This document shows, piece after piece, positions 37,612 to 47,202 of a stretch of DNA of 64,000 nt. The translations under genes were made by a program, and so were the position numbers. This DNA comes from Sulfurivermis fontis. Its GTDB lineage: Bacteria; Pseudomonadota; Gammaproteobacteria; Thiohalomonadales; Thiohalomonadaceae. The notes under the pieces were generated by a model. It was not told where the DNA came from. It worked only from the letters and a program-made list of their open reading frames with translations, and ran no database searches. Each line of letters starts with the position of its first letter. The stretch's first letter is position 1. Where the stretch lies: positions 3,092,501-3,156,500 of the forward strand of contig NZ_AP018724.1 of the NCBI RefSeq assembly GCF_004001245.1, read 5' to 3'.

Positions 37612-39663
37612 TTAGCCGGGCAGCTTGAAGCCGGATACGGATTTCTTCAGATCGTTCGCCAGTTCGGCCAGATTACCGATAGCGGCAGCGGTATGCGTGG
37701 TACCGGCCGATGTCTGGGTGGTGATCTCCTGAATGACGTTCATGGTGTCGGACACGTTGGCCGCCGCCGCCGCCTGCTGGCGGGTGGCGCCGGAAATGCT
37801 CTGTACCAGCTCGGCGAGATGCAGCGACACGTTTTCGATTTCGCCCAGTGCGGTGCCGGCGTCCTCGGCCAGGCGGGCACCGTTCACCACGCCCGCGGTA
37901 CTTTGTTCCATGGAAATGACCGCTTCGTTGGTATCGGCCTGAATGGTCTTAACCAGGGCCTCAATCTGCTTGGTAGCGTCGGCGGAGCGTTCTGCCAGGC
38001 GTTGCACTTCGTCCGCAACCACCGCGAAGCCGCGGCCCGCTTCACCGGCCATCGCTGCCTGGATGGCGGCGTTCAGTGCCAGCACGTTGGTCTGCTCGGC
38101 GATATCGTTAATCAGTTCCACGATGTCACCGATTTCCTGCGAAGACTCACCCAGACGCTTGATACGCTTCGAGGTTTCCTGAATCTGCTCGCGAATGGCG
38201 TCCATGCCTTCGATGGTCTTCTGCACCGCCGCCGTACCCTTGGCGGCGATTTCCACCGAGCGTTGCGCCTCCTCGGCGAGCTGATCGGCGTTGCGCGACA
38301 CACCTTCGATGGAAATGGCCATTTCGTTAACTGCACTGGAGGCCGAGGCAATCTGCTGCGCCTGATGCTCGGAGGCCTCGGCGAGGTGCATGGCGGTGGC
38401 CTGGGTCTGCTGTGCCGCCGCCGACACCTGACTGGCGGTTTCGTTGATGGCGGTTACCAGGTTGCGCAATGCGTCGATGGCGTAGTTCATGGAGTCGGCG
38501 ATGGCGCCGGTGATGTCCTCGGTCACGGTCGCGTTCACGGTCAGGTCACCGTCGGCGAGGTCGCCCATTTCATCCAGCAGACGCATGATGGCCTGCTGGT
38601 TACGACGGTTGTGCTCCTCACTTTCCTTGCGCTGGGCATCGGCTTCCGCCAGACGGATCATGCCTTCCTTGCGCAGCGAGTAACCGAGATAAAGCAGCAG
38701 CAACAATGCGACCACGCCGAACAGGCTGCCCATCATGGTGTTGACGGTACGGCCGGCGGCATAGTTCTGGTAGGCGATTTCCAGACGGGAGATGGCATCC
38801 AGCAGACGGTCGGAGTGGGTCAGCACCTCCTGCACGGCCTCGGATACCTCGAACATCTCCGGACTGCGCTCGAGGATGGCGCTGACCTGGGCGCCGATTT
38901 CATCAAATAGTGCATTCACTTCCGTCAGCTTGGCACGAATCTCGTTGTTGGCGACGCGCTCGATGCCGAGACCGCGGTTGCCGTCCAGCAGCCCCTTGAT
39001 GACACGCCCGAACAGAGCGGCGTCACGGCCGAAACGGTCGGCGGCGGTCACCGCGCCTTCACCACCTTCGAGCACGCGGTTGACGTTGTTGACGATACGC
39101 TGCGACAACATGAGCTGACGGGCGGCGATGTACACCTGACCGGGTTCGGCGCCGCGCTGCGCCATCAGGGTAGCCACTTCGTCGGACAGGGCCAGCAGCT
39201 GGGCGGCGCGCTCGTTGATCGCCTGCACCGTTTCACGCATTGCACGCACCGCCTGCTCACGGCCGAGGATGACATTGATACTCTTGTCAAACTTGTTCCA
39301 CTCGGACTCCATGGCCGCAAGGGCATCGAGTACCTCGACCGGCGAGGGTGGCATGCCGGTCTCCGGATCGCCCTCCTTCAGCAGCATGAAGGAGTGTTCA
39401 AACTGCTCGTAGGACTTTTTCAATTTGGCGAACACATCCACAGTACCCTGCGTAGTCTGGCCTGCGTATTTGGTCATCTGCTGGGACAACACGCGCTCCT
39501 CACCCAGCAGGGTGATGTACTGCTTGTCGTAACCGTCCTGAATGGCCACGTAGATGTAAATGCCCGCCATGGCCAGCACGAAGAAAAGCAGGAAGAAGAT
39601 AAGAATGAAGACAGACTTATCGCCCCCTGCCGCACCAGCGGCCCCTTTGGATCGTGCTTTCAT
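37612..39663 (-). CDS. pilJ: PilJ, methyl-accepting chemotaxis receptor for twitching
   Basis: 683 residues. Transmembrane helix 1 (about 18-40) follows a basic cytoplasmic start; a periplasmic region with two type-IV-pili transducer-like repeats runs to a second helix near 310-330 ([21 protein letters not shown]), then HAMP-like and signalling domains. The hairpin tip is intact: [44 protein letters not shown]. It receives surface or pilus signals and activates ChpA through PilI. Follows pilI, precedes chpA. Confidence 0.95.
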   Translation of the reverse strand: MKARSKGAAGAAGGDKSVFILIFFLLFFVLAMAGIYIYVAIQDGYDKQYITLLGEERVLSQQMTKYAGQTTQGTVDVFAKLKKSYEQFEHSFMLLKEGDPETGMPPSPVEVLDALAAMESEWNKFDKSINVILGREQAVRAMRETVQAINERAAQLLALSDEVATLMAQRGAEPGQVYIAARQLMLSQRIVNNVNRVLEGGEGAVTAADRFGRDAALFGRVIKGLLDGNRGLGIERVANNEIRAKLTEVNALFDEIGAQVSAILERSPEMFEVSEAVQEVLTHSDRLLDAISRLEIAYQNYAAGRTVNTMMGSLFGVVALLLLLYLGYSLRKEGMIRLAEADAQRKESEEHNRRNQQAIMRLLDEMGDLADGDLTVNATVTEDITGAIADSMNYAIDALRNLVTAINETASQVSAAAQQTQATAMHLAEASEHQAQQIASASSAVNEMAISIEGVSRNADQLAEEAQRSVEIAAKGTAAVQKTIEGMDAIREQIQETSKRIKRLGESSQEIGDIVELINDIAEQTNVLALNAAIQAAMAGEAGRGFAVVADEVQRLAERSADATKQIEALVKTIQADTNEAVISMEQSTAGVVNGARLAEDAGTALGEIENVSLHLAELVQSISGATRQQAAAAANVSDTMNVIQEITTQTSAGTTHTAAAIGNLAELANDLKKSVSGFKLPG

Positions 39664-39730
39664 TGTTCTCGCTCCTACACCACGAACACTTGCGGAAAAT
39701 CGAAGTTGTCATTAATCACCGTGCAGCCGG

Positions 39731-40273
39731 CTATGCCGCCACCTGCATGAATTCGGGACTGTCCACCAGCGCCGCCATACTGAACACTGGCCAGATTTCA
39801 CCTTCCTGGCGATAGCTGCCGCGCAGGTAACGCGCAAAGGCGGGGTCCACCGTCCCGCTCTCGGCGCTGAATTCTTCTTCGTAGAAATGCTTCAGACCCA
39901 GCACCTCGTCCACCATCAGCCCGGCGGATATCCCCTTGTGGCGCACCACCAGGATGCGGCTGCGGCGTCCCGGCAGCGTCACGCCACCCTGGATGAAACC
40001 GTGCAGGTCCATTACCGGCAGCAGGGTACCGCGAATGTTGGCCACGCCCCTCACCCAACGCTGCGCGCCGAATACCGAGGTCAGGCGCGGCACCGGCAGG
40101 ATTTCCTTCACCTCATCCACCGCCGCCACCAACTGTGTGTTACCGACACGAAAACCGACGCCGTCCCAAGTGACGCGGACGTCCAGCTGCTGGGGAAGTT
40201 CGAAGGCGTGAGCCTTGCTGCGTCGCTCAATCTCTTGCAGCAACAGGAGGGGGTGTTGGGACGGGACGGTCAT
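39731..40273 (-). CDS. pilI: PilI, CheW-type adaptor
   Basis: 180 residues. QLDVRVTWDGVGFRVGNTQLVAAVDEVKEILPVPRLTSVFGAQRWVRGVANIRGTLLPVMDLHGFI is a full CheW fold; the closing stretch VDEVLGLKHFYEEEF is typical. Couples PilJ to ChpA. Eight bases after pilH. Confidence 0.93.
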   Translation of the reverse strand: MTVPSQHPLLLLQEIERRSKAHAFELPQQLDVRVTWDGVGFRVGNTQLVAAVDEVKEILPVPRLTSVFGAQRWVRGVANIRGTLLPVMDLHGFIQGGVTLPGRRSRILVVRHKGISAGLMVDEVLGLKHFYEEEFSAESGTVDPAFARYLRGSYRQEGEIWPVFSMAALVDSPEFMQVAA

Positions 40274-40281
40274 GGTCCTGC

Positions 40282-40647
40282 TCAGGCGCCCAGCACCGCC
40301 TTGATCTTGGCGAGCAGCTCGGCCTCGGCCACCGGCTTGGTCACGTAATCCTTGGCGCCTTGGCGCAGGCCCCAGACGCGGTCGGTTTCCTGATCCTTGG
40401 TGGTGACGATGATCACCGGGATGTGCGCCGTGTCGGCGTCCTTGCTCAGCTGGCGCGTGGCCTGGAAGCCGTTCATGCCCGGCATCACCACGTCCATCAG
40501 CACCAGGTCGGGCTTCATCTCGCGGGCGGCGGCGACACCCTTTTCGCCATCGGCCGCGGTGGCGACCTCGTAGCCGTGCTTTTGCAGGATGCCGGTCAGG
40601 ACGTGAATCTCGGTGGGAGAGTCATCGACAATCAAAATACGGGCCAT
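40282..40647 (-). CDS. pilH: PilH, CheY-like response regulator
   Basis: 121 residues, single receiver: ILIVDDSPTEIHVLTGILQKHGYEV, phospho-acceptor Asp in DLVLMDVVMPGMNGFQ (about residue 52), and VTKPVAEAELLAKI with the conserved Lys. PilH is usually linked to PilT-driven retraction or acts as a phosphate sink. Positioned between pilG and pilI as in Pseudomonas. Confidence 0.93.
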   Translation of the reverse strand: MARILIVDDSPTEIHVLTGILQKHGYEVATAADGEKGVAAAREMKPDLVLMDVVMPGMNGFQATRQLSKDADTAHIPVIIVTTKDQETDRVWGLRQGAKDYVTKPVAEAELLAKIKAVLGA

Positions 40648-40721
40648 GGTTTTCCCCTCGCCTAACTATGCGTTACGCCGGCTGCGGCGGTCCGTCCGCC
40701 GCCACGCCTGGCCATTGCTGT

Positions 40722-41129
40722 TTATTTCGCCGCATCAAGCACATGGCGCTTGATGGCACCGAGCAGTTCTTCCCGGGTGAACGGCTTGGTCAGATATTCT
40801 TCGGAGCCCACGATACGCCCGCGGGCACGGTCGAACAACCCATCCTTGCTGGACAGCATGATGACGGGGGTGTTGCGGAATTTCTGGTTGTGCTTGATCA
40901 GGGCGCAGGTCTGGTAGCCATCCAGGCGCGGCATCATGATGTCGACGAAGATGATATCGGGGTTGTAATCGGCGATCTTGGACAAGGCCTCGAAGCCGTC
41001 GTTGGCGGTAATAACGTCGCAACCCTCCTTCTTGAGCAGGGTTTCGGCGGTACGCCGGATGGTCTTGCTGTCGTCAATCACCAGGACTTTCAGTCCCTGG
41101 AAGCCTTCTTCTGCTGCGTCGCTGGCCAC
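40722..41129 (-). CDS. pilG: PilG, CheY-like response regulator
   Basis: 135 residues, GTG start. VLVIDDSKTIRRTAETLLKKEGCDVITANDGFEALSKI, phospho-Asp in IIFVDIMMPRLDGYQ, and LTKPFTREELLGAI. PilG promotes pilus extension, with PilB as effector. First gene of the pilGHIJ-chpA-chpC cluster; divergent from gshA across 165 bases that must carry both promoters. Confidence 0.93.
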   Translation of the reverse strand: MASDAAEEGFQGLKVLVIDDSKTIRRTAETLLKKEGCDVITANDGFEALSKIADYNPDIIFVDIMMPRLDGYQTCALIKHNQKFRNTPVIMLSSKDGLFDRARGRIVGSEEYLTKPFTREELLGAIKRHVLDAAK

Positions 41130-41294
41130 TTCGCCCCCAATCTGCCTTGAGTTTGTGTTCTATAGTCCCTGACAGGCTCGGAGATTTTTATCATATTCTT
41201 TAAAAGCAATCCACAAGCCCTTATTAACCCGAACGTTTCCCCTGCGTTCCGCCTGCTACACTGCCCGGCCTGACTCGATGAACCACGGACCACT

Positions 41295-42587
41295 ATGACT
41301 ACTGCCCTGCACGCCGTCCCCCACCTCACCACCGCCCTCACCGGCCCGCTGCTGCAACTGGAATCCCATCTGCTTGACCATCAGGCGGAGATCGAGGCCT
41401 GGTTCCGCGCGCAATGGCGCCTGACCCCCGCCCCCTTCTATACCTCGGTGGACCTGCGCAATGCCGGCTTCAAGCTGGCCCCGGTGGACACCAACCTGTT
41501 TCCCGCCGGCTTCAACAACCTCAACCCCGCCTTCGAGGCCCTGTGTATCCAGGCCATCCAGTCCGCCCTGGAACGTCTCTACCCGAACGCCCGCCGCGTA
41601 CTGCTGGTGCCGGAGAACCATACCCGCAACCTGTTCTATCTGGAGAGCCTGGCCACACTGCGCGAACTCATCGCCCGCGCCGGCTACGAGACCCGCATCG
41701 GCTCCCTGCTGCCGGACCTGAACGGCCCCCATGTGGTCAAACTGCCTTCCGGCCGCAAGGTGACCCTGGAACCGGTGCGGCGCGTGGGCGACAAGGTGGG
41801 GCTGGACGATTTCTTCCCCTGCGTGGTGGTGCTGAACAACGACCTGTCCGGCGGCCGGCCGGCCATCCTCGAGAATCTGGATCAGGCGGTGGTACCGCCG
41901 CTGGGCATCGGCTGGTCGTCCCGCATCAAGTCCGGCCACTTCGGCCACTACCGCAAGGTGGCGGAGGAGTTCGCCGCCATGGTGGAGATCGATCCCTGGC
42001 TCATCGACCCGCTGTTCCGCAACTGTGGCGAGATCGACTTCATGAAGCGCGAAGGGGAGGACTGCCTGGCACGCAACGTGGACGCCGTGCTGTCCGCCAT
42101 CCGGCGGAAATACGACCAGTACGGCATCGACAAGCCGCCCTTCGTGGTAATCAAGTCCGAGTCCGGTACCTACGGCATGGCGGTGATGACCGCCCACAGC
42201 GTGGACGAGGTGCGTGAGCTGAACCGCAAGCAGCGCACCCACATGTCCAAGACCAAGGAAGGACAGGCGGTGAGCAAGGTGATCATCCAGGAGGGTGTCT
42301 ACACCTTCGAGACCTGGGGCGAAGCCAACGCGGTGGCCGAACCGGTGGTGTACATGATCGACCACTTCGTGGTGGGCGGCTTCTACCGTGTGCACACCGG
42401 GCGCGGCCCCAATGAAAACCTCAACGCCCCCGGCATGCACTTCGAACCGCTGGCCTTCGCCGAGCCCTGCAACATGCCCGATTGCGCCGAATTCCCCGAC
42501 GCCGGCGTCAATCGCTTCTACGCCTACGGCGTCATCGCCCGCCTCGCCCTGCTGGCCGCCGCGCGCGAGATTCGCGCCCTGGAGTGA
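41295..42587 (+). CDS. gshA: Glutamate-cysteine ligase (GshA type)
   Basis: 430 residues; first step of glutathione synthesis. The sequence FYTSVDLRNAGFKLAPVDTNLFPAGFNNLNPAFEALC, VLLVPENHTRNLFYLESLATLREL, and GIGWSSRIKSGHFGHYRKVAEEFA match the proteobacterial GshA type that differs from the E. coli enzyme. FVVIKSESGTYGMAVMT is the ATP-grasp-like part. It faces the pil cluster; in Pseudomonas gshB adjoins pilG, so a glutathione gene next to this cluster is a known pattern. gshB itself is not in the window. Confidence 0.93.
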   Translation: MTTALHAVPHLTTALTGPLLQLESHLLDHQAEIEAWFRAQWRLTPAPFYTSVDLRNAGFKLAPVDTNLFPAGFNNLNPAFEALCIQAIQSALERLYPNARRVLLVPENHTRNLFYLESLATLRELIARAGYETRIGSLLPDLNGPHVVKLPSGRKVTLEPVRRVGDKVGLDDFFPCVVVLNNDLSGGRPAILENLDQAVVPPLGIGWSSRIKSGHFGHYRKVAEEFAAMVEIDPWLIDPLFRNCGEIDFMKREGEDCLARNVDAVLSAIRRKYDQYGIDKPPFVVIKSESGTYGMAVMTAHSVDEVRELNRKQRTHMSKTKEGQAVSKVIIQEGVYTFETWGEANAVAEPVVYMIDHFVVGGFYRVHTGRGPNENLNAPGMHFEPLAFAEPCNMPDCAEFPDAGVNRFYAYGVIARLALLAAAREIRALE

Positions 42588-42672
42588 ACAGCCCGCCGGC
42601 ACAGGGAGGTGCCATGGGATATGCCGGACCTGTTAACATCGGTGCCATGTCCGCCTGCCACAACCAAAAAGC

Positions 42673-43878
42673 ATGACCCTCGACCTGGCGAAAAAGTCCG
42701 CCCTCGTCATCGACGACTTCCAGAACATGCGTGCGACCCTGCGCCAGATGCTGATCACCATCGGCGTGCAGGAGGTGGACGCGGCGAGTAGGGCCGAGGA
42801 GGCGCTGGAGCGCCTGCACGCCAAGCGCTACGACATCGTGCTGTGCGACTACAACCTCGGCACCGGCATGGACGGCCAGCAGCTGCTGGAAACCGCGCGT
42901 GCCCAGGGCCTGATCGGCTACGGCACCACCTTCATCATGGTCACCGCGGAAAACTCCAGCGAGATGGTGATGGGCGCCCTGGAAACCCTGCCCGACGCCT
43001 ACCTCACCAAGCCCTTCACCAAGGACCTGCTGCGCGCGCGCCTGACCCGCGCCCTGCCGCGCAAGATACCGTTACAGGCGGTGGACGACGCCCTGCGCAA
43101 GAACGATCGTGCCCGTGCCGTCGCCCTGCTCGATGAACTGCTCGCCGGCCGGCCGGCCAACGGCACCGAACTGCTGCGTCTCAAGGCCGAGCTGCTGTTC
43201 AGCGGGGGCGAGGCGACGGCGGCCGAGACGCTGTGCCGCCAGGTACAGGACAGCAAGCCGGTCGCCTGGGCGCTGACCCTGCTCGGCCGGATCGCCCTGC
43301 AGCGCCAGCAGTACGGAGAAGCGGAACAGCTGTTCCGCGACGCCATCACCCTTACCCCGGCCTACATGGCCGCCCACGACGGCCTTGCCGCGGCGCTGGA
43401 AGCGGATGGCCGCCGTCAGGAGGCCCTCAGCGTGCTGGTTACTGCCGTGGAACGCTCGGCCAAGTCACTGCCGCGCCAACTGCACCTCGCGCGGCTGGCG
43501 CAAGATCTGCGACAACTGGACATCGCCGAACGCGCCTGGCGTCGTGCCCTCAGTCTGGCGCGCCAGATGGAGCAGGATCAGCCGGCCTACCACGCCGCCT
43601 TCACCGCCACCCTGGCCGCCAAGGGCGAGTACCGCGATGCCCAGGCCGCCGTGAAGAAACTGGCCCAGGAGTTCCGCCTGCACGTGGAGGTCCCCTGGTG
43701 GACCCTGACGGCAAAACTGCATATCCTCGCCTTCCATCCCGGCCCCGAGCGCGCGAGCCTGCTGCAGGAATTCGATACCCTGCTGCGGGGCGGCCCGCCG
43801 CCGGCCGCGGTTGTCGCGCAGTTGGGAGCGGCACTGCACGCGCTGGGCGAAGACAAGCGCGCCGCACAACTAGGATGA
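42673..43878 (+). CDS. Response regulator with C-terminal TPR repeats
   Basis: 401 residues. Receiver domain 1-120: SALVIDDFQNMR with acidic pair 14/15, phospho-Asp59 in DIVLCDYNLGTGMDG, Lys113 in AYLTKPFTKDLL. After a short linker, TPR-like helices from about 130 to 400 (WALTLLGRIALQRQQYGEAEQLFRDAITLTPAYMAAHDGLAAAL). The closest known layout is VieB-like REC-TPR proteins; no DNA-binding domain, so output should be by protein contact. The next gene, 21 bases downstream, encodes a small kinase that may phosphorylate it. Confidence 0.88.
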   Translation: MTLDLAKKSALVIDDFQNMRATLRQMLITIGVQEVDAASRAEEALERLHAKRYDIVLCDYNLGTGMDGQQLLETARAQGLIGYGTTFIMVTAENSSEMVMGALETLPDAYLTKPFTKDLLRARLTRALPRKIPLQAVDDALRKNDRARAVALLDELLAGRPANGTELLRLKAELLFSGGEATAAETLCRQVQDSKPVAWALTLLGRIALQRQQYGEAEQLFRDAITLTPAYMAAHDGLAAALEADGRRQEALSVLVTAVERSAKSLPRQLHLARLAQDLRQLDIAERAWRRALSLARQMEQDQPAYHAAFTATLAAKGEYRDAQAAVKKLAQEFRLHVEVPWWTLTAKLHILAFHPGPERASLLQEFDTLLRGGPPPAAVVAQLGAALHALGEDKRAAQLG

Positions 43879-43899
43879 TTTCCCAGGAAAAACTCACCC

Positions 43900-44586
43900 G
43901 TGAGCCACATCGATTTCAGCACCATCCTCGCGATCAGCATTCACGACACCAAGAATGCCCTCGGCATGGTGCTCAATTCGCTGGACGGCCTGCTCGACCC
44001 CGCCACCGGCGCATGCCGCTGCGACGCCTCCCACATCGCCCGCCTGCAATACGAGGCGCGCCGCGTCAACGACAACCTGGTGCAACTGCTCACGCTGTAT
44101 CGTGCCGACAAGGGGCTGTACCAACCGCGCATCGGTCCCTGCCCGGTGTACGAGATACTGGAAGACTATTACCTCGCCAACAAACCGATGATGGATCACC
44201 ACGGCATCCGCTGCGATATCGACTGTGCCGAAGACCTCTACTGGCCCCTGGACCGGGCGATGGTGGCCGCGGTGCTGGAAAACGTCATCACCAACACCGT
44301 GCGCTACACCCGTGATTGCATCCGCATCGCCGCAGAAAATACCGAGGGCTGGCTGCTGCTCGACGTGGAGGACAACGGCCCCGGCTTTCCCACCGCCATG
44401 CTCGGCCGCCGCGCCGTTGCCAAGGACACCCCCCTCGACCCCACGGCCGGACGTACCGGCCTCGGACTCTACTTCTGCAGCCTCATCGCCCAGATGCATG
44501 ACAGCGGCGACCGCCACGGCTACATCGAACTGTCCAACGACGGCAGCCTCGGCGGCGGCCGCTTCCGGCTGGCCCTGCCCGGATGA
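43900..44586 (+). CDS. Minimal soluble histidine kinase
   Basis: 228 residues from a GTG. No signal peptide or membrane helix and no input domain: it begins almost at the phospho-acceptor region SIHDTKNALGMVLNSLDGLL with His15, then goes to the ATPase: N box AVLENVITNTVRYT, G1 LDVEDNGPGFP, G2 GRTGLGLYFCSLIA, and a final GGGRFRLALPG. Likely cytoplasmic partner of the REC-TPR protein upstream. It would need its signal from another protein. Confidence 0.85.
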   Translation: MSHIDFSTILAISIHDTKNALGMVLNSLDGLLDPATGACRCDASHIARLQYEARRVNDNLVQLLTLYRADKGLYQPRIGPCPVYEILEDYYLANKPMMDHHGIRCDIDCAEDLYWPLDRAMVAAVLENVITNTVRYTRDCIRIAAENTEGWLLLDVEDNGPGFPTAMLGRRAVAKDTPLDPTAGRTGLGLYFCSLIAQMHDSGDRHGYIELSNDGSLGGGRFRLALPG

Positions 44587-44688
44587 GTCATGTCGCCTGG
44601 CGGCGTGACCCCGTTCCAAACCGGTCACAAAACCGCCATTTCAGGCCGTATCCGCCGCATTCTCCGGCTTCGGCCGCCGTCCTTTTGA

Positions 44689-44694
44689 TATAAT
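44689..44694 (+). promoter_or_regulatory. -10 box of the FabMG-like gene
   Basis: TATAAT, 29 bases before the ATG; the bases GA in front and a T-run (CCTTTTGATATAAT) suit a sigma-70 promoter, though no good -35 is visible. The gap 44587-44722 has no other feature. Confidence 0.5.
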
Positions 44695-44722
44695 CGCGGC
44701 CAACAATAATTCGGGGGTTCCA

Positions 44723-46036
44723 ATGTCTGTACTCACGCCACTCCGTGACCTGCCCACCGCGAACATCTTCCGCCGCGGTGATGTCTTCGTCCTGTTCGGC
44801 GAATTGTTCGGCCGTGGTTACGCCAACGGCCTCATCGATGAAGCCCGCAAGGCCGGCATGACCATCCTCGGCATCACCGTCGGACGCCGTGATGAAAACG
44901 ACCACCTGCGCCCGCTCAACACCGAAGAGTTGCAAGAGGCGGAAACCCGCCTCGGCGGCCGCATCATAAACATCCCGCTGATGGCGGGCTTCGACATGGA
45001 TGCGCCGGAAGGCACACCCACACCCACCGCCCTGCTGGCCGAACTGAAGCTGACCAACTGGCAGGAGGCCAAACTGGACTGGGCCCAGATCGAACGCTGC
45101 CGCGAGGTCGGCGTCGCCCGCTTCAAGTCCGCCCTGGCCCAGGTGATGGCCGAGCTGGACCAGGCCATTCCCGATGGTGCCAACGTCTTCTTCGCCCACA
45201 CCATGGCCGGCGGCATCCCCAAGACCAAGGTGTTTCTCGCCATCGCCAACCGCATCTACAAGGGGCGCGGCGAGCGTTTCCTGTCCTCGCGCGCCCTGCT
45301 CGATTCCGACCTGGGCAAGATGATCCTGATGAACTTCGACGAGGTCACCGCCAACACCTTCCAGTACCTCATCGAGGCGAGCGCCGGCATCCGCGCCCGC
45401 ATCGGCAAGACCGGCGGCGAGGTCCGTTACACCGCCTACGGCTACCACGGTACCGAGATCCTCATCAACGGCACCTATCAGTGGCAGACCTACACCAACT
45501 ACACCCAGGGATATGCCAAGATGCGCCTGGAACGCCACGCCGAAGCGGCCTGGTCCCAGGGCGTCAAGGCCACGGTGTTCAACTGCCCGGAGATCCGCAC
45601 CAACTCCAGCGACATCTTCGTCGGTGTGGAACTGTCGCTGTTCCCGCTGCTCAACGCACTGAAGAAAGAAGGCTGCGGCGCCTGGGCGGAACAACAGTGG
45701 GCACATTGCCAGTCGCTGCTGCAAGACGGCATCAGACTGCAGGACATCCTCGACAAGATCGAACGCTACAACAACGACCCGGCCATCGCCCGCTTCCGTG
45801 ATTTCGCCGCCTGGCCGATGGACAACAGCGCCGAGCTGGCCGAGGTGATGGTAGGAACGTCGGAAGAAATCGTGGATCTGCACAAGGACCGCAAGGTGCT
45901 GATCAGCGATCACCTGAGCTCCCTGGTGCTGGAAGGCACCGGACCGCTGATGTTCCACGAGGCCGCCGCACCGCACGGCCCGGTGCTGTGGCTCAACCAC
46001 GACATCATCGCCAAACAACTCGCCAGGCTGCACTGA
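44723..46036 (+). CDS. FabMG-like enoyl-ACP reductase family protein
   Basis: 437 residues. It begins VLTPLRDLPTANIFRRGDVFVLFGELFGRGYANGLIDEARKAGMTILGITVGRRDEN, a nucleotide-binding Rossmann-like start of the long SDR kind, and continues YKGRGERFLSSRALLDSDLGKMILMNFDEV and AYGYHGTEILINGTYQWQTYTNYTQGYAK. I recall this family as the FabMG group, proposed as an alternative enoyl-ACP reductase found in triclosan-resistant clones. If right, it would reduce enoyl-ACP with NAD(P)H in fatty-acid synthesis. The assignment rests on memory of the N-terminal block; no other fatty-acid gene is near. Confidence 0.55.
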   Translation: MSVLTPLRDLPTANIFRRGDVFVLFGELFGRGYANGLIDEARKAGMTILGITVGRRDENDHLRPLNTEELQEAETRLGGRIINIPLMAGFDMDAPEGTPTPTALLAELKLTNWQEAKLDWAQIERCREVGVARFKSALAQVMAELDQAIPDGANVFFAHTMAGGIPKTKVFLAIANRIYKGRGERFLSSRALLDSDLGKMILMNFDEVTANTFQYLIEASAGIRARIGKTGGEVRYTAYGYHGTEILINGTYQWQTYTNYTQGYAKMRLERHAEAAWSQGVKATVFNCPEIRTNSSDIFVGVELSLFPLLNALKKEGCGAWAEQQWAHCQSLLQDGIRLQDILDKIERYNNDPAIARFRDFAAWPMDNSAELAEVMVGTSEEIVDLHKDRKVLISDHLSSLVLEGTGPLMFHEAAAPHGPVLWLNHDIIAKQLARLH

Positions 46037-46145
46037 CCAGCCACAGCCCCGGCCCGGGCGGGCAGCGGGGCTGGCGCAGTGCTGCGGAAAATCCCCTCCC
46101 CCGCAGCTAGACTTTGAGCACAGATTCATTGCTCATGGTACCGCC

Positions 46146-46667
46146 ATGCATGTCCTCCATCGCCGCCTCCTGCTCGCTCTCGTGCCACTCGTACTGGGCG
46201 CCTGCGCACCCACCCCGCTGCCGTTGCGCGAGGCCCCGGAGCACGGCCCGGGACCGGATCAGGTGCGCGTCGCGCCCGAGCAATACACGGGCACCGTCGT
46301 CCGCTGGGGCGGCATCATCACCGCCGTGGACAACGGCCCCGCGGACAGCGTGGTGGAACTGGTATCACGTCCGCTGTGCGGCAACGGGCGACCGTTGGAA
46401 ACGGATCAGTCAGAAGGACGCTTTCTGGTCCATATCAGCGGCTTTCTCGATCCGGTGGTCTATGCCAACGGCCGGGAACTGTCCGTGGTCGGCCGCGTGG
46501 AAGGGGTGGAGCAACGCAACATCGGCGCATATCGCTACAGCTACCCCGTACTGCGCGCCATAGGCCACCACCTCTGGCCGCCGCGCCTGCCGTCGCAGCC
46601 CGATCCGTTTTACTATCCGCCCTATCACCGACCGTGGTATCCCTACGGTCCCTACCCCTGGCCCTGA
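46146..46667 (+). CDS. Slp-family outer-membrane lipoprotein, first copy
   Basis: 173 residues. Signal peptide with lipobox LVLGAC, then YTGTVVRWGGIITAVDNGPADSVVELVSRPLCGNGRP, GRFLVHISGFLDPVVYANGRELSVVGRVEGVEQRNIG and YPVLRAIGHHLWP, the pattern of Slp (starvation-lipoprotein) proteins. A Pro/Tyr-rich tail (YYPPYHRPWYPYGPYPWP) ends it. A second Slp gene begins three bases after the stop, so they form a tandem pair. Role in the outer membrane is poorly known. Confidence 0.85.
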   Translation: MHVLHRRLLLALVPLVLGACAPTPLPLREAPEHGPGPDQVRVAPEQYTGTVVRWGGIITAVDNGPADSVVELVSRPLCGNGRPLETDQSEGRFLVHISGFLDPVVYANGRELSVVGRVEGVEQRNIGAYRYSYPVLRAIGHHLWPPRLPSQPDPFYYPPYHRPWYPYGPYPWP

Positions 46668-46670
46668 GCG

Positions 46671-47162
46671 ATGCTGCGCCCCTTCCTGATTGCCGCCGTC
46701 CTTCTCGGCCTGACCGCCTGCGCCGGCGGACCGCGCTACGACACCCGTGCAGCAACGACCGACCTCACCGCCGCACAGGTGAGTGCCGCCCCCGGCACGC
46801 ATCTCGGCACACAGGTCATCTGGGGCGGCGTCATCGTCGCCACCCGCAACCTGACCGACTACACGGAGATCGAAGTGTTGGCGTATCCGCTGGACCGCAA
46901 TCAGCGCCCGGATACCGGCAGTGGCGAGCAGGGCCGCTTTCTCGCCCGCTACAGCGGCTATCTGGAGAGCGTCGACTACGCCCCCGGCCGCCGTCTCACC
47001 GCCCGCGGCCGCGTGGAGCAAACCGTCGCCGGCAAGGTCGGCGACGCGCCCTACACCTTTCCACTGCTCCAGGCGGCCGATATCTATCTGTGGCCGCGTG
47101 ATGGCAGCGCCCCCAGCGGGCCGCAATTCCAGTTCGGCATCGGCGTGATCTTCAGCCGCTGA
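46671..47162 (+). CDS. Slp-family outer-membrane lipoprotein, second copy
   Basis: 163 residues, lipobox LGLTAC, then GTQVIWGGVIVATRNLTDYTEIEVLAYPLDRNQRP, GRFLARYSGYLESVDYAPGRRLTARGRVEQTVAGKVGDAPYTFPLLQAADIYLWP. Same fold as its upstream neighbour but only moderately alike, so an old duplication. Starts three bases after that gene; likely translated together. Confidence 0.85.
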   Translation: MLRPFLIAAVLLGLTACAGGPRYDTRAATTDLTAAQVSAAPGTHLGTQVIWGGVIVATRNLTDYTEIEVLAYPLDRNQRPDTGSGEQGRFLARYSGYLESVDYAPGRRLTARGRVEQTVAGKVGDAPYTFPLLQAADIYLWPRDGSAPSGPQFQFGIGVIFSR

Positions 47163-47202
47163 CACGACAACAGCCGGCGTGCGCAACGACAGGGAGCACA
47201 CT

